From Pseudomonas sp. MWU16-30317 (lineage in GTDB: Bacteria; Pseudomonadota; Gammaproteobacteria; Pseudomonadales; Pseudomonadaceae): a DNA stretch of 64,000 bases. The stretch covers positions 62,001-126,000 of the forward strand of contig NZ_JAIWJA010000010.1 in NCBI RefSeq assembly GCF_020515695.1, in the 5' to 3' direction. Below the pieces are notes generated by a model. It was not told where the DNA came from and did no database searches. It saw only the letters and a program-made list of their open reading frames with translations. Every line of letters begins with the position of its first letter. The first letter of the stretch is position 1. Both the position numbers and the translations under genes were made by a program. Shown one piece after another: positions 43,220 to 52,284 of this stretch.

Positions 43220-44701
43220 TCAGCGTTCGGCCAGTTTCCGTCCCTGCGGCTCCAGGGATTCACGCTCGCGGTCGAAGGCCAGGAAATACTTGTTCACACT
43301 GTTGACGTAGCTCACGGGGCCCATGCCCACCTGTTCCATGGCCACGCGCTCGACCTGGAAGAACCAGCGGTCAGGGTTCAGGCCGCGCTTGCGGGCTTCG
43401 GCGCGCATTGCCTGGACGCGCTCCGGCCCAAGGTTGTACGCCGCCAGCACGAACGCCATGCGTTCGCGATCGTTGAGTTTCTGGCTGGAGAAGAACTTGC
43501 GCTGCAGCATCGCCAGGTACTTGGCCCCGGCCTGCACATTGCCATCGACCTCCTGGATGTTGCCGACGCCGACCCGCTGCGCCGCCGCCGGGGTGATTTG
43601 CAACAATCCGGTGGCGCCGCCCGCGCCTCGAGCCGAAGGGTTGAGCGCCGACTCCTTGAACGCCAATGCGGCCAGATTCAACCAGTCCATGCCCTGCTGG
43701 TGCGCCGTGCGTTGCAGCAAAGGGCGCAATTGTTCGAGGCGTCGGCGATCTGCCGAGGCCAGCGGATAGTGGACCTTGTAAAGGCGCGCGTAGGCTTTGA
43801 CGAACGCCGTGTCCTGATCGGCCGGCACCTGGTAGGCGCCGACGAAGCGGTCCACCGTGGCACTGAGCAGCGGCGCATTGGCCCTGGTAAACCAGCTGAT
43901 ATGGCCGGGGCTGTCGAGCGCGACCTTGCGCTGTAGACGCAGGTTGGGCATCACTTTCGCCCAGCGCTCGGCGATCGGCTGCTCGACGGCGGTGTAGGGA
44001 TAGATACCGGCCTGGACCATCTCCAGCACGTCCTCGACCGCCAGGCTGCCATCGACCCACTCGACCTGCACCGGCCGCTGGTGTCGCTGCGCGAGCTTGT
44101 CGTTGATGGCCGTGATCGCCTCCCCCGCCGTACTGCCGGCTGGCAGCGCCAGGGTGCGCCCCGACAACTGCTCGATTCGGGTAAAGGTGCGCTCGCCCTT
44201 GTTGCCGACCACGATCATCGGCGCATGCTCGACCGTCGGTGCGCTCGCGGTCAGGCCCTGGGTTGCTGCCGCATCGACGCCTTCGCCGGGTGCCGCAACG
44301 TCGCCCTCACCGCGTTGCAAGGCAGCGAGCAGTTGCTCCTTGGGCTTGGGGATAAGCTTGAGATGGATGCGTTGCGCGGGGCTGGCATGGCCATTGAGGT
44401 AGGTTTCGAAGGCGCGCAGGCGCAAATTCTCGACACCGATCAGCTTGCCGTCGACCTCGCCCGAACTGTTGCGGCTCTGGTTGACCAGCACGCGCAAGGT
44501 CTTGCTGCGCCGAATCTCCTCGAGATCGCGCACCTTGGCGGTGGGAGCCTTGTGCATGGCGACCTGACGAGGCGCGCCTTTGTGCCCTGCGGGCTTGTCA
44601 TGCGCAGCGGCCGAATCGGCGTGGGGTGCCGCCCCGGCCACCGCCGCCATAGGCAACAGCAAGCCCAGGCAAGCCAGGATCAAACGTGAGGGACGAGTCA
44701 T
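43220..44701 (-). CDS. MltF-like membrane-associated lytic transglycosylase with solute-binding domain
   Basis: A 493-residue envelope protein. A signal peptide (MTRPSRLILACLGLLLPMAAV) precedes a periplasmic solute-binding (SBP_bac_3) domain at about residues 65-300, as in RSKTLRVLVNQSRNSSGEVD, and a C-terminal SLT domain at about 320-470. The catalytic glutamate lies in FKESALNPSARGAGGATGLLQI, followed by AAYNLGPERVQAM. The architecture is that of MltF, which cuts peptidoglycan under control of a ligand-binding domain. GGAG is five bases before the ATG. A His/Lys/Ala-rich linker follows the signal peptide. Confidence 0.9.
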   Translation of the reverse strand: MTRPSRLILACLGLLLPMAAVAGAAPHADSAAAHDKPAGHKGAPRQVAMHKAPTAKVRDLEEIRRSKTLRVLVNQSRNSSGEVDGKLIGVENLRLRAFETYLNGHASPAQRIHLKLIPKPKEQLLAALQRGEGDVAAPGEGVDAAATQGLTASAPTVEHAPMIVVGNKGERTFTRIEQLSGRTLALPAGSTAGEAITAINDKLAQRHQRPVQVEWVDGSLAVEDVLEMVQAGIYPYTAVEQPIAERWAKVMPNLRLQRKVALDSPGHISWFTRANAPLLSATVDRFVGAYQVPADQDTAFVKAYARLYKVHYPLASADRRRLEQLRPLLQRTAHQQGMDWLNLAALAFKESALNPSARGAGGATGLLQITPAAAQRVGVGNIQEVDGNVQAGAKYLAMLQRKFFSSQKLNDRERMAFVLAAYNLGPERVQAMRAEARKRGLNPDRWFFQVERVAMEQVGMGPVSYVNSVNKYFLAFDRERESLEPQGRKLAER

Positions 44702-45016
44702 CCGCTCTCCAGAAAAGTAGCCGGCTCCGTTCAGCGCACGAGGTTGGGTCGACCGTTGTCGTCGATAGCCAGGCCATCTACTTTCCCCGGGGCCGCTCAA
44801 ATGCTGCAAAACGACGCAAGGCGCCACCAAAACCGCAACTTGCGGGCAGACTGGACCGGTGCCTGTGAACCTGGAGACCCCGACAGCGCCCTCCCGGCGC
44901 CGCAGCCATGGTCATGATTCGCCGCAACAGACCGCCATAACCTCTTGAAGTTCTTGGCTTTAATTAAAATTATCCAGCTCTGGTATGCTTTTCGGCCTCC
45001 TGCCTGAGGTAGCACC
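44702..45016. other. Intergenic region of about 315 bp between the transglycosylase and tatD
   Basis: No gene is evident. The region must carry the divergent promoters. Near tatD an AT-rich ttaattaaaattatcc (about 44959-44974) followed by tatgct suggests its promoter, though no clear -35 was assigned. Confidence 0.5.
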
Positions 45017-45838
45017 ATGCAACTCATCGACATCGGCGTCAATCTTACCAATGCAAGTTTTGCGCACATCCAGCCCGAAGTCCTCGAGCGCGCCTATGCC
45101 GCCGGGGTCTGCCAACTGCTGTTGACCGGCACCAGCATCGACGGCAGCGAGCACGCCCTCGAACTGTGCGAACAGCTCGACGAATCCGCCCAGCGCCTGT
45201 TCGCCACGGCGGGCGTGCACCCCCATAGCGCCAGTGACTGGAACGCCGACAGCGAACAGCGTCTGCGCACCCTGCTGACCCATCCACGGCTGCGCGCGGT
45301 GGGCGAATGCGGGCTGGATTTCAATCGCGACTTCTCGCCACGCGCTCAACAAGAGAAGGTCTTCGAGCGGCATCTGGCGTTGGCGGTCGAACATCGTCTG
45401 CCGGTGTTCATTCACGAGCGCGATGCCAATCAACGCCTGCTGGCGATCCTCAAGGATTACCGCGACCAGCTGACGGCGGCCGTGGTGCACTGCTTCACCG
45501 GCGAACGGCAGGCGCTGTTCAGCTATCTCGATCTGGATCTGCACATCGGCATCACTGGCTGGATCTGCGATGAACGGCGGGGCAGCCATCTGCATCCACT
45601 GGTTCGTGAGATCCCCCGCGGACGCCTGATGCTGGAGAGCGATGCACCTTACCTGCTGCCCCGCTCGTTGCGACCCAAGCCCAAGAATGGCCGCAACGAA
45701 CCGGGCTATCTGCCCGAGGTATTGCGTGAGGTGGCCTTGCATCGCGGCGAGACCGAGGCCGATCTGGCGCAGCACACCACCGCCTGCGCGCGGGCGTTCT
45801 TTGCCTTGCCGCAGATTCAGGCACACGACAACGGATAA
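45017..45838 (+). CDS. tatD: TatD-family DNase / metal-dependent hydrolase
   Basis: TatD is a metal-dependent TIM-barrel nuclease linked to DNA repair and quality control. The 273-residue protein reads MQLIDIGVNLTNASFA, with AVGECGLDFNRDFSPRAQQEKVF, the HERDAN segment, VVHCFTG, and MLESDAPYLLPRSLRPKPK, all family metal or substrate positions. It starts just after GAGGTAGC. The subfamily (TatD versus YcfH/YjjV) is based on the LLPRSLRPK ending. Confidence 0.93.
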   Translation: MQLIDIGVNLTNASFAHIQPEVLERAYAAGVCQLLLTGTSIDGSEHALELCEQLDESAQRLFATAGVHPHSASDWNADSEQRLRTLLTHPRLRAVGECGLDFNRDFSPRAQQEKVFERHLALAVEHRLPVFIHERDANQRLLAILKDYRDQLTAAVVHCFTGERQALFSYLDLDLHIGITGWICDERRGSHLHPLVREIPRGRLMLESDAPYLLPRSLRPKPKNGRNEPGYLPEVLREVALHRGETEADLAQHTTACARAFFALPQIQAHDNG

Positions 45839-45850
45839 TACCGTAGCGAC

Positions 45851-45925
45851 GCAGGCTTGCCCCCGACAGGGTCATCCATGACACGCCGCAGAACGAAGGG
45901 CTGGCCTTATCGGGGGCAAGCCCCC
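45851..45925. repeat. REPIN-like inverted repeat between convergent tatD and tgpA
   Basis: gcaggcttgcccccgacagg (45851-45870) and ccttatcgggggcaagcccc (45905-45924) pair with few mismatches. The aggcttgcccccga core is typical of dispersed Pseudomonas palindromes that lie at gene ends. Confidence 0.65.
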
Positions 45926-45931
45926 TCCCTA

Positions 45932-47905
45932 CTAAGGCCGGCGGGGCTTTCTTGCGGCGCGGCGCAGTTCGTCAAGGCGCTGGTCGAGGATCGCAGGCAC
46001 AGCAGCGTCGCCGGCATAACGCTGCGCAACAAAGGCTTCGGCGAATCTGTCGATCGCCGCCGCCTGCTCCGGTAAAGCCAGCGCCGCTCGCTCGGCAAAG
46101 GCCTGTGGCCCCTCCCCGGGCTCGCGCTGCAGGCCATGGCGGGCCAGCAATCGCTCGAAGCGCTGGAACTGGCGCAGTGCGAGTTCCTGCCGCGCCCGCC
46201 AGGGCTTGAGCAGCACCAGCGTCAGTATCAACATGATCGACACGCCGCCCACCGGCAATATCCACGCCGCCAGCCCCTTGAACCAGGACAGCATCAACGC
46301 GCCCTGCTGCTCGCCCTGATACCCCAGCACCCAGCGTTGCCAACCATAATTGAGGTTGTCCCAGCCCAGACGCAGGTCATTCAGCCAGGCCAGATTGGAA
46401 TAGCGCAGCGGCGAAAACGGCGAGTCCGGCAGAAAGTCCTCATCACTGGCCAAGGCCTCGGCCAGGCCGACATCGATGCGTTGCGGCGCTACGGCAAACG
46501 TCGGATCGACGCTGCGCCAGCCATGCTCCGGCTGCCAGTACTCGACCCAGGCATGGGCATCGTACTGGCGCACGGTGATGAACTTGCCCGCCGGGTTCAG
46601 CTCCCCTCCCTGATAACCCGCCACCACCCGCGCCGGGATCCCCGCTGCCCGCAGTACGTAGACCATGGCGCCGGCAAAGTGCGCGCAGAACCCGCGGCGG
46701 CTGTTGAACAGAAAATCGTCCACCGCGTCCGCTCCCAGCGCTTGCGGCTTGAGGGTGTAGTGGTAGTCCTGGTCATGAAAGTGCGTGAGTATCGCCTGCA
46801 CCAGCGCCGGGGCCTGCGCATAGCGCGCTTTCAAGTCCTGGGCCCAAGCGCGGGTACGTGGATCGCCGCTAGTGGGCAGGCGCAAGGCCTGGATGCGCTC
46901 GCTATCGCTCAAGGGCTGGGGATCACGCAGCACCTGGGGCCAGGAGCTCAGGCTGTAAGCGAACGGCTGGGTGATCGGGCGCTGGCGACGCAGGGCGAAA
47001 TCACTGGACTGACGCACCTCGGCACTCGGTGGCCGGGCCACATCCAACGCCGCCAGCCACGGCTGCCCGCTGGGCTCCTGAATTATTCGATAACGCCACG
47101 GCTCACCTTGCGGTTGCCACGGCGACACCGTGCTCAGCCCGGTGAACGGCGTCTGGCTCCAGCGCCGACCGTCATAGCGGTCAAGCGTCAGTACACGCCA
47201 ATACAGCTGGTTATGCGCTGGCATCGGCGTGTCGAAGCTGACTCGGAAGGCCACCGCGGGCGAGCGGCCCAGCTCGGTGATATCGGCCGCCGACATACTG
47301 TCGCTCAGGCCGGTCCGGGCCTGGTTACCCGGCATCGGCAACGACCACAACGGTGGCAATCGGGGGAAGAACACGAACAGCAACAGCATCAATGGCAGCG
47401 CTTGCAGCATCAGCATCGCCGCGGTGCGCAACGTCGCCAAGGGATTGGCCACCAGTCGCGCCTGCTGCAGACCGATCAACGCCGCGAGCAACGCGGTCAC
47501 CGGCAACAGGCTGTACAGGGCCCACGGCAGGCTGTCGTCGAACAGGTAGCCCACCACCACGCAAAAGAACCCCAGCAGGATCAGCACCTGGGCATCGCGC
47601 GGGCTATGCATCTCGACCAATTTCAGCAAAAACGTCGCGACCAGCAACGCGGCGGCTGTCTCCAACCCCAACAGCCGCCCGCTGGACAGGTAGACGCACA
47701 CCGCGGTGACCAGCAGCAACCCGGCCTTCAGCCACTTGCCGGGGATGGCCGCGCGCATGCGAAACATCTGCACGCGCCACAGGCTGCAACCGAGCCACAG
47801 GGCGATCATCCACAGCGGCAGCTGAAAGCAGAACGGCAGCATCACCAGCGCCTGCGCCAGCAACAGCCAGCCGAGGCTGACGCGCGGGATAGCCATGACG
47901 CTCAT
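45932..47905 (-). CDS. tgpA: Transglutaminase-like membrane protein TgpA
   Basis: TgpA is an inner-membrane protein with a periplasmic transglutaminase domain, essential in P. aeruginosa. The 657-residue product has about five N-terminal transmembrane helices (to residue 200), then a periplasmic transglutaminase-like domain. The triad is visible as Cys in RRGFCAHFAGAM (about residue 406), His in QYDAHAWVEYW (about 450) and Asp in RSVDPTFA (about 466). A further helix, AAWILPVGGVSIMLILTLVLL, and a cytoplasmic tail follow. The start overlaps the DUF58 stop by four bases (ATGA). It ends the MoxR-DUF58-TgpA operon. Confidence 0.93.
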   Translation of the reverse strand: MSVMAIPRVSLGWLLLAQALVMLPFCFQLPLWMIALWLGCSLWRVQMFRMRAAIPGKWLKAGLLLVTAVCVYLSSGRLLGLETAAALLVATFLLKLVEMHSPRDAQVLILLGFFCVVVGYLFDDSLPWALYSLLPVTALLAALIGLQQARLVANPLATLRTAAMLMLQALPLMLLLFVFFPRLPPLWSLPMPGNQARTGLSDSMSAADITELGRSPAVAFRVSFDTPMPAHNQLYWRVLTLDRYDGRRWSQTPFTGLSTVSPWQPQGEPWRYRIIQEPSGQPWLAALDVARPPSAEVRQSSDFALRRQRPITQPFAYSLSSWPQVLRDPQPLSDSERIQALRLPTSGDPRTRAWAQDLKARYAQAPALVQAILTHFHDQDYHYTLKPQALGADAVDDFLFNSRRGFCAHFAGAMVYVLRAAGIPARVVAGYQGGELNPAGKFITVRQYDAHAWVEYWQPEHGWRSVDPTFAVAPQRIDVGLAEALASDEDFLPDSPFSPLRYSNLAWLNDLRLGWDNLNYGWQRWVLGYQGEQQGALMLSWFKGLAAWILPVGGVSIMLILTLVLLKPWRARQELALRQFQRFERLLARHGLQREPGEGPQAFAERAALALPEQAAAIDRFAEAFVAQRYAGDAAVPAILDQRLDELRRAARKPRRP

Positions 47906-48885
47906 GCGCCCTGCCCGTAGAGCGCCAGGGCCCGCAGACAGGCTTCGCGGTGCGCCTCGCCACTGGCGCTGGCGAGCAATTGCCCGGGCAGTTGCAACGA
48001 GAACGCACGCTGCTGCGCCGACAGCGTCAGCACCCAGTAGCACAGGCGCGACAGGCGCTGTTCGACATCGCCGCCCAGCGCCAGAAAATCCAGGCTCAAA
48101 TCACGCCCACGCAGCTCGGCGAACTCCTTGATCAACAAGGCGCCGCCCCGGGACCAGGCTTTCCAGTGCAGACGTCGCCAGGAGTCACCCGGCTGATACT
48201 CCCTGAGCCCCTGATAGTCATCGACGCCCTGCCCCAGCGTGCGCATGCCCTCGTCTTCGACATCGGTGGGTGCCGTGGCCAGGGTCGGCAATTCGCCTTC
48301 CAGCGGCTGCGGATAGACCAGCACGCGCTGGCCCGGATCAATCCAGCTCCATGCACGCAGCACGCCCAATGGAAAGCTGGTCTCGACACACACCCGTGGC
48401 GCTACCAGCCAGCCGCGCTTGTCGCTGGGCAGGTCAAGTTCCAGCTCCATGACATGGCCGACATCGATGTCGACTCGCTGCAGACTGCCACGCGACCAGC
48501 CTACGGCAATCGCCTGGTGCAGCTTGTCGCGGCTCTCGAGGCGCAAGGTGAACCGCGCCTGCTCGCCGACGAATACCGCCCCGGTGGCCACGCCGCTGAC
48601 CCACAACCCCGACAGATTGCGAAAGGTATGCAAAATAGCCACCACAAAGATCGACCCCAGCAGAAATACCAGCGCGTAGGCCAGGCTGTTCTGGTAATTG
48701 ATGGCCGCCAGCAAAATGAGCAGCAAGGTCAGCAAGAAACTGCTGCCCAGGCGATTGGGCATGATGAAGATATGCCGCTGACCAAGTTCCAGACGCGCCA
48801 CCGCCGGCGTGCGGCGCGCCTGCCACTGGCGCCAGCGACGGTCCAGCGCGGCGATCAAAGCGTCGGTACTTCGCGCAATAGCCAC
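47902..48885 (-). CDS. DUF58-domain membrane protein
   Basis: A 327-residue protein with two N-terminal membrane helices (LLTLLLILLAAINYQNSLAY and the following ALVFLLGSIFVVAIL), a beta-rich middle part, and a DUF58/vWA-like region containing DYQGLREYQPGDSWRRLHWKA. DUF58 proteins usually pair with MoxR ATPases. The GTG start lies inside the 3' end of the MoxR gene (31-base overlap); no strong ribosome-binding site is visible, so coupling is likely. Function in this trio: probably envelope assembly, inferred from association. Confidence 0.9.
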   Translation of the reverse strand: MAIARSTDALIAALDRRWRQWQARRTPAVARLELGQRHIFIMPNRLGSSFLLTLLLILLAAINYQNSLAYALVFLLGSIFVVAILHTFRNLSGLWVSGVATGAVFVGEQARFTLRLESRDKLHQAIAVGWSRGSLQRVDIDVGHVMELELDLPSDKRGWLVAPRVCVETSFPLGVLRAWSWIDPGQRVLVYPQPLEGELPTLATAPTDVEDEGMRTLGQGVDDYQGLREYQPGDSWRRLHWKAWSRGGALLIKEFAELRGRDLSLDFLALGGDVEQRLSRLCYWVLTLSAQQRAFSLQLPGQLLASASGEAHREACLRALALYGQGA

Positions 48886-49772
48886 TGCACCAGGGCACTG
48901 CCGCCCTGCCCGGTCGGGTCGGCGCGCTCACGCAGCCGGTGGCTGACTACTGAAGGAAGCACGGCTTGCACGTCTTCGGGAATCACATAGTCGCGGCCCA
49001 CCACCAAGGCCCAGGCTCGCGCCGCCGCCAGCAGCGCCAGGCTGCCACGCGGCGAAAGGCCCCAGGCGAACTGCGGCTGGGTGCGCGTCGCCTCGACCAG
49101 GCGCAAAACATAATCGACCAGCGCATCGCTGACGCGCACGCGCCTGGCCTGAGCCTGCAACTCGGCGAGCTGGGCATGGCTGAGCAACGCCGTCATGCGT
49201 GGCAGCAGATCCCGCCGCGCCTCGCCCAACAGCAAGGCTTTCTCCGCCGCCTTGGCCGGATAACCAAGGGACAGACGCATGAGAAAGCGATCGAGCTGCG
49301 ACTCCGGCAGCGCGAAGGTGCCGCCCTGACTGGTGGGGTTCTGAGTGGCGATGACGAAGAACGGCTGCGGCAGCGCACGCGTCGCGCCTTCGATGGTCAC
49401 CTGCCCCTCCTCCATGGCTTCGAGCAAGGCGCTCTGGCTCTTGGGAGTGGCGCGGTTGATTTCGTCGGCCAGAATCAGTTCGGCGAAGATCGGCCCAGGG
49501 TGGAACACGAACTGGCCACTGTCCTTGTCGAACACCGAGGTGCCGAGGATGTCGCTGGGGAGCAGGTCGGAAGTGAACTGGATGCGCTGAAAGCTCAGGC
49601 CCAGCACTTTTGCCAAGGTATGGCTGAGGGTGGTCTTGCCCATGCCGGGCAGGTCTTCGATCAACAGATGACCGTTGGCGATCAGGCAGGTCAGCGCCAG
49701 GCGGACCTGGACTTCCTTGCCCAGTAGTATTTCATTGACGGCTTGCAGACAGGCTTCAAGTGCATGACGCAT
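48855..49772 (-). CDS. MoxR-family AAA+ ATPase
   Basis: A 305-residue chaperone-like ATPase. It has Walker A in IEDLPGMGKTTLSHT near residue 50, Walker B with LILADEINRATPKSQSALLEAME, sensor motif IATQNPTSQGGTFALPESQLDRF and the C-terminal MoxR lid GLSPRGSLALLAAARAWA. The start MRHALEACLQAVN was preferred to one ten codons upstream. It opens the MoxR-DUF58-TgpA operon and overlaps the DUF58 gene by 31 bases. MoxR proteins help fold or activate vWA-domain partners, with ATP. Confidence 0.93.
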   Translation of the reverse strand: MRHALEACLQAVNEILLGKEVQVRLALTCLIANGHLLIEDLPGMGKTTLSHTLAKVLGLSFQRIQFTSDLLPSDILGTSVFDKDSGQFVFHPGPIFAELILADEINRATPKSQSALLEAMEEGQVTIEGATRALPQPFFVIATQNPTSQGGTFALPESQLDRFLMRLSLGYPAKAAEKALLLGEARRDLLPRMTALLSHAQLAELQAQARRVRVSDALVDYVLRLVEATRTQPQFAWGLSPRGSLALLAAARAWALVVGRDYVIPEDVQAVLPSVVSHRLRERADPTGQGGSALVQWLLREVPTL

Positions 49773-49845
49773 GGCTCGACGCTCCCTGTACCGATAGCCC
49801 AAGGCACCTGCCGCCAGCCTGGCAGCAGGTACTTACTGCGGACGA

Positions 49846-50124
49846 TCAACGCCCGGCGCGAGACTCACGAATGTAGAAGCGTGCCTTCTCGGCCTTGCTA
49901 TCGCAACCCTCGAACGCTTCGACTTGCTGCTGGGTCTTGGCGCCAGTCAGCAGCCCCAGCGCCTTGGAGTAGCTCACTGTCCCGGCAAAACCTTCGGCCT
50001 TGGCCAGATCCAGCTCGTGCCAGGCGGCGTCCAGATTAGTGGCGCAACTATCGCGATAGGCTGTCTTGCCGGCGCAACCCGTCAGTACCAAAGCAAACAA
50101 CGGCACACAGATCCAGGCTTTCAT
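49846..50124 (-). CDS. Small cysteine-containing lipoprotein
   Basis: A 92-residue precursor, MKAWICVPLFALVLTGCAGK, with a lipobox LTGC. The mature part contains DSCATNLDAAWHELDLAKAEG and GCDSKAEKARFYIRE; its two remaining cysteines might form a disulfide. A GAGGTG ribosome-binding sequence lies six bases before the ATG. No family is recognised, though similar small lipoproteins occur across Pseudomonas. Divergent from the patatin gene. Confidence 0.8.
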   Translation of the reverse strand: MKAWICVPLFALVLTGCAGKTAYRDSCATNLDAAWHELDLAKAEGFAGTVSYSKALGLLTGAKTQQQVEAFEGCDSKAEKARFYIRESRAGR

Positions 50125-50281
50125 GGGTGACACCTCGAGAAAAAACATAGGGTAGTGCCCAATCAGACGTTTCACCTAGCGATAAGTGCCGTTCGTCCGC
50201 TCTTTTTAACCGGTATTTCATGCGCTGAAACAACCGATGCGTGGCATGCTGATGGCATTGCGACGACGACGGAATCGATCG

Positions 50282-51325
50282 ATGAAAAAGCGAGTAGCAT
50301 TGGTCCTCGGCTCTGGCGGTGCGCGCGGTTATGCGCACATTGGCGTGATCGAGGAAATCGAACGCAGGGGCTATGAAATTGCCTGCATTGCCGGATGCTC
50401 CATGGGCGCGGTGGTCGGTGGCATTTACGCCGCTGGCAAGCTCGATGAATACCGGCGTTGGATCGAGAGCCTGGACTACCTCGACGTACTGCGCCTGGTG
50501 GATGTCAGTTTCAAGCTGGGCGCCATACGTGGCGAGAAGGTATTCGGGCAGATTCGCAAGATCGTCGGCGAGGTCAATATCGAGGACCTGCGCATTCCTT
50601 ACACCGCCGTCGCCACCGACCTGACCAACCAGCAGGAGATCTGGTTTCAGGAGGGCTGCCTGCACCAGGCCATGCGCGCTTCGGCGGCGATCCCGAGCTT
50701 GTTCACCCCAGTAGTCCAAGGCAATCGCACGCTGGTCGATGGCGGCTTGTTGAATCCGTTGCCGATCGTGCCGGTAGTGTCCAGCCACTGCGACCTGATC
50801 ATCGCGGTCAACCTCAATTCCACAGCGCAGAATCATTACACGCTGCCGGTGATAGAGCGGCCGGCGGCGTTCCGTTTGCGCTTCGATCAGTTACTCAGCT
50901 CGCTGGGCTCGCATCTGCCATTCCGGCGCAAGCAGGCCGAACAACTGCTGCGCCTGGAGCAACAGACACTCAAGGCAGATGCCACCGTGCTGCCCAATCC
51001 ATGGCTGGCCGAAACGGCCAATCCGGCCCTGCAACAAGCGGCCGCCGCGCCGCTGGCCGAAGCCGCGCCCAAGTCCGCGACCGGCTCGGTGATCATCGAC
51101 AACGTCGGCCCGGCTTCCTTGCTAGACCTGATCAACCAGAGTTTCGAGGTGATGCAGACCTCGCTGGCGCAATACAAGATTGCGGGCTATCCGCCGGATG
51201 TACTGATCAACGTGCCAAAGCGGGTGTGTCGTTTTTTCGAGTTCTACAAGGCGCCGGAACTGATTGCCTTGGGGCGGGAAATCGCCAGCGATACGTTGGA
51301 TAACTATGAAAGTGAAAAACACTGA
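50282..51325 (+). CDS. Patatin-like phospholipase (RssA-type)
   Basis: A 347-residue patatin-family lipase. Visible features are the oxyanion hole GSGGARGYAHIG at residues 10-21, the serine elbow GCSMG near residue 40, and the catalytic aspartate in LVDGGLLNPLPIV near residue 160: all catalytic elements are present. No signal peptide is evident, so the enzyme is probably cytoplasmic. The C-terminal third (residues 200-347) contains an Ala-rich variable stretch. The ATG after a GATCGATC sequence was chosen by homology of the MKKRVALVLGSGG start. Confidence 0.9.
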   Translation: MKKRVALVLGSGGARGYAHIGVIEEIERRGYEIACIAGCSMGAVVGGIYAAGKLDEYRRWIESLDYLDVLRLVDVSFKLGAIRGEKVFGQIRKIVGEVNIEDLRIPYTAVATDLTNQQEIWFQEGCLHQAMRASAAIPSLFTPVVQGNRTLVDGGLLNPLPIVPVVSSHCDLIIAVNLNSTAQNHYTLPVIERPAAFRLRFDQLLSSLGSHLPFRRKQAEQLLRLEQQTLKADATVLPNPWLAETANPALQQAAAAPLAEAAPKSATGSVIIDNVGPASLLDLINQSFEVMQTSLAQYKIAGYPPDVLINVPKRVCRFFEFYKAPELIALGREIASDTLDNYESEKH

Positions 51326-51388
51326 CAGGGTTTATTGACCGCGGCGTCTGACCGGGCCTCTGCTGACCAAGAGACCCTCGTATATCAA

Positions 51389-52075
51389 CTAAAGCAACCG
51401 ATACCCCACCCCTGGCTCGGTGACGATATAGCGTGGCGCGGTGGGGTCGTCGCCGAGCTTGTGGCGCAAATGGCCGACAACGATACGCAGATAGTGGCTA
51501 TCCTCGGCGTGGCTCGGCCCCCAGATGTCCTTGAGCAACTGCTGCTGGGTGAGCACGCGGCCGGCGTGCTGAGCCAGCAACGCCAGCAGCGCGTACTCCT
51601 TGCGGGTCAGGGTGACTGCAAGGCCCGCCAGCGACACCTGCCGGGAGGCCAGATCGATACTCAACTCGCCCCGCGTCAGGATCGCCGCGCTGCTGACCGG
51701 CACCACGGCTGCCTGGCGCAACAACACCCGCACACGAGCGAGGAACTCCTGAATGCCAAAGGGCTTGCTCACGTAATCGTTGGCGCCGCCGTCCAGTGCC
51801 TCGACCTTGTCGCCCTCCCCGGCGCGCACCGACAGTACCAGCACCGGCACCGCCGACCATTGTCGCAGCTCGCGCAGCACCGCTTGGCCATCCATGTCAG
51901 GCAGCCCGAGATCCAACACTATCAGCGCCGGGCTGGCCAGCGCGGCCTGGGTCAGACCTTCCTCGCCGTTGGCGGCCTCGATCACCCTATAGCCTTGAGA
52001 GCTGAGGCTGATGCGCAGAAACTTGCGGATCTGTGGTTCGTCGTCGATGACCAGAATGGTGGGGGGCTGACTCAT
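51389..52075 (-). CDS. kdpE: KdpE-type response regulator (orphan)
   Basis: A 228-residue OmpR-family regulator: receiver domain with VIDDEPQIRKFLR, the phospho-Asp in VLDLGLPDMDG, Lys in YVSKPFG, then a winged-helix output domain with LTRKEYALLALLAQHAGRVLT and RHKLGDDPTAPRYIVTEPGVGYRL. The signature residues around DPTAPRYI and GVGYRL agree with KdpE, the activator of the potassium-uptake operon kdpFABC. Its expected partner kdpD and kdpFABC are absent here, with only a kdpD-like tail three bases upstream. Its function today is uncertain. Confidence 0.87.
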   Translation of the reverse strand: MSQPPTILVIDDEPQIRKFLRISLSSQGYRVIEAANGEEGLTQAALASPALIVLDLGLPDMDGQAVLRELRQWSAVPVLVLSVRAGEGDKVEALDGGANDYVSKPFGIQEFLARVRVLLRQAAVVPVSSAAILTRGELSIDLASRQVSLAGLAVTLTRKEYALLALLAQHAGRVLTQQQLLKDIWGPSHAEDSHYLRIVVGHLRHKLGDDPTAPRYIVTEPGVGYRLL

Positions 52076-52078
52076 GGT

Positions 52079-52178
52079 TCAGGCATCTTCCAAATCGCCG
52101 GGCTGGCGCTGCAGCGGCAAGCATAAAGTGATGCAAGTGCCTTGACCATCAATGCTCTCGCCAACTTCGATGCTTAGC
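52079..52178 (-). pseudogene. kdpD: 3' remnant of a kdpD sensor kinase gene
   Basis: The minus strand directly upstream of kdpE encodes an in-frame tail, IEVGESIDGQGTCITLCLPL followed by QRQPGDLEDA and a TGA that lies three bases before the kdpE ATG. The final ITLCLPL resembles the last strand of a HATPase_c domain and the C-terminus of Pseudomonas KdpD. The spacing is that of a kdpD-kdpE operon. Further upstream the frame continues only about ten codons without kinase motifs, so the rest of the gene appears deleted. The upstream edge of the remnant is approximate. Confidence 0.7.
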
Positions 52179-52262
52179 AGCGAAAGGCGTATCATCCCCC
52201 ACCGTTTCGCCAGCCCTGTGAGGGATTGGGGTGAAGCTATTTGAAAAGTCGCAGAAAGCAGA

Positions 52263-52284
52263 AATGTATCTAGACTGATACATT
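52263..52284. promoter_or_regulatory. Perfect palindrome upstream of the two-component operon
   Basis: aatgtatc-tagact-gatacatt is a perfect 8+8 inverted repeat with a six-base spacer, 145 bp before the response-regulator start. It lies between the kdpD remnant and that operon and looks like a dimeric regulator site. Confidence 0.5.

Noticed and set aside
46136..47920. 594-codon plus-strand open frame opposite tgpA
   Set aside because: Rich in Gln, Arg and His, typical of antisense translation of high-GC coding DNA; the TgpA triad is intact on the other strand.
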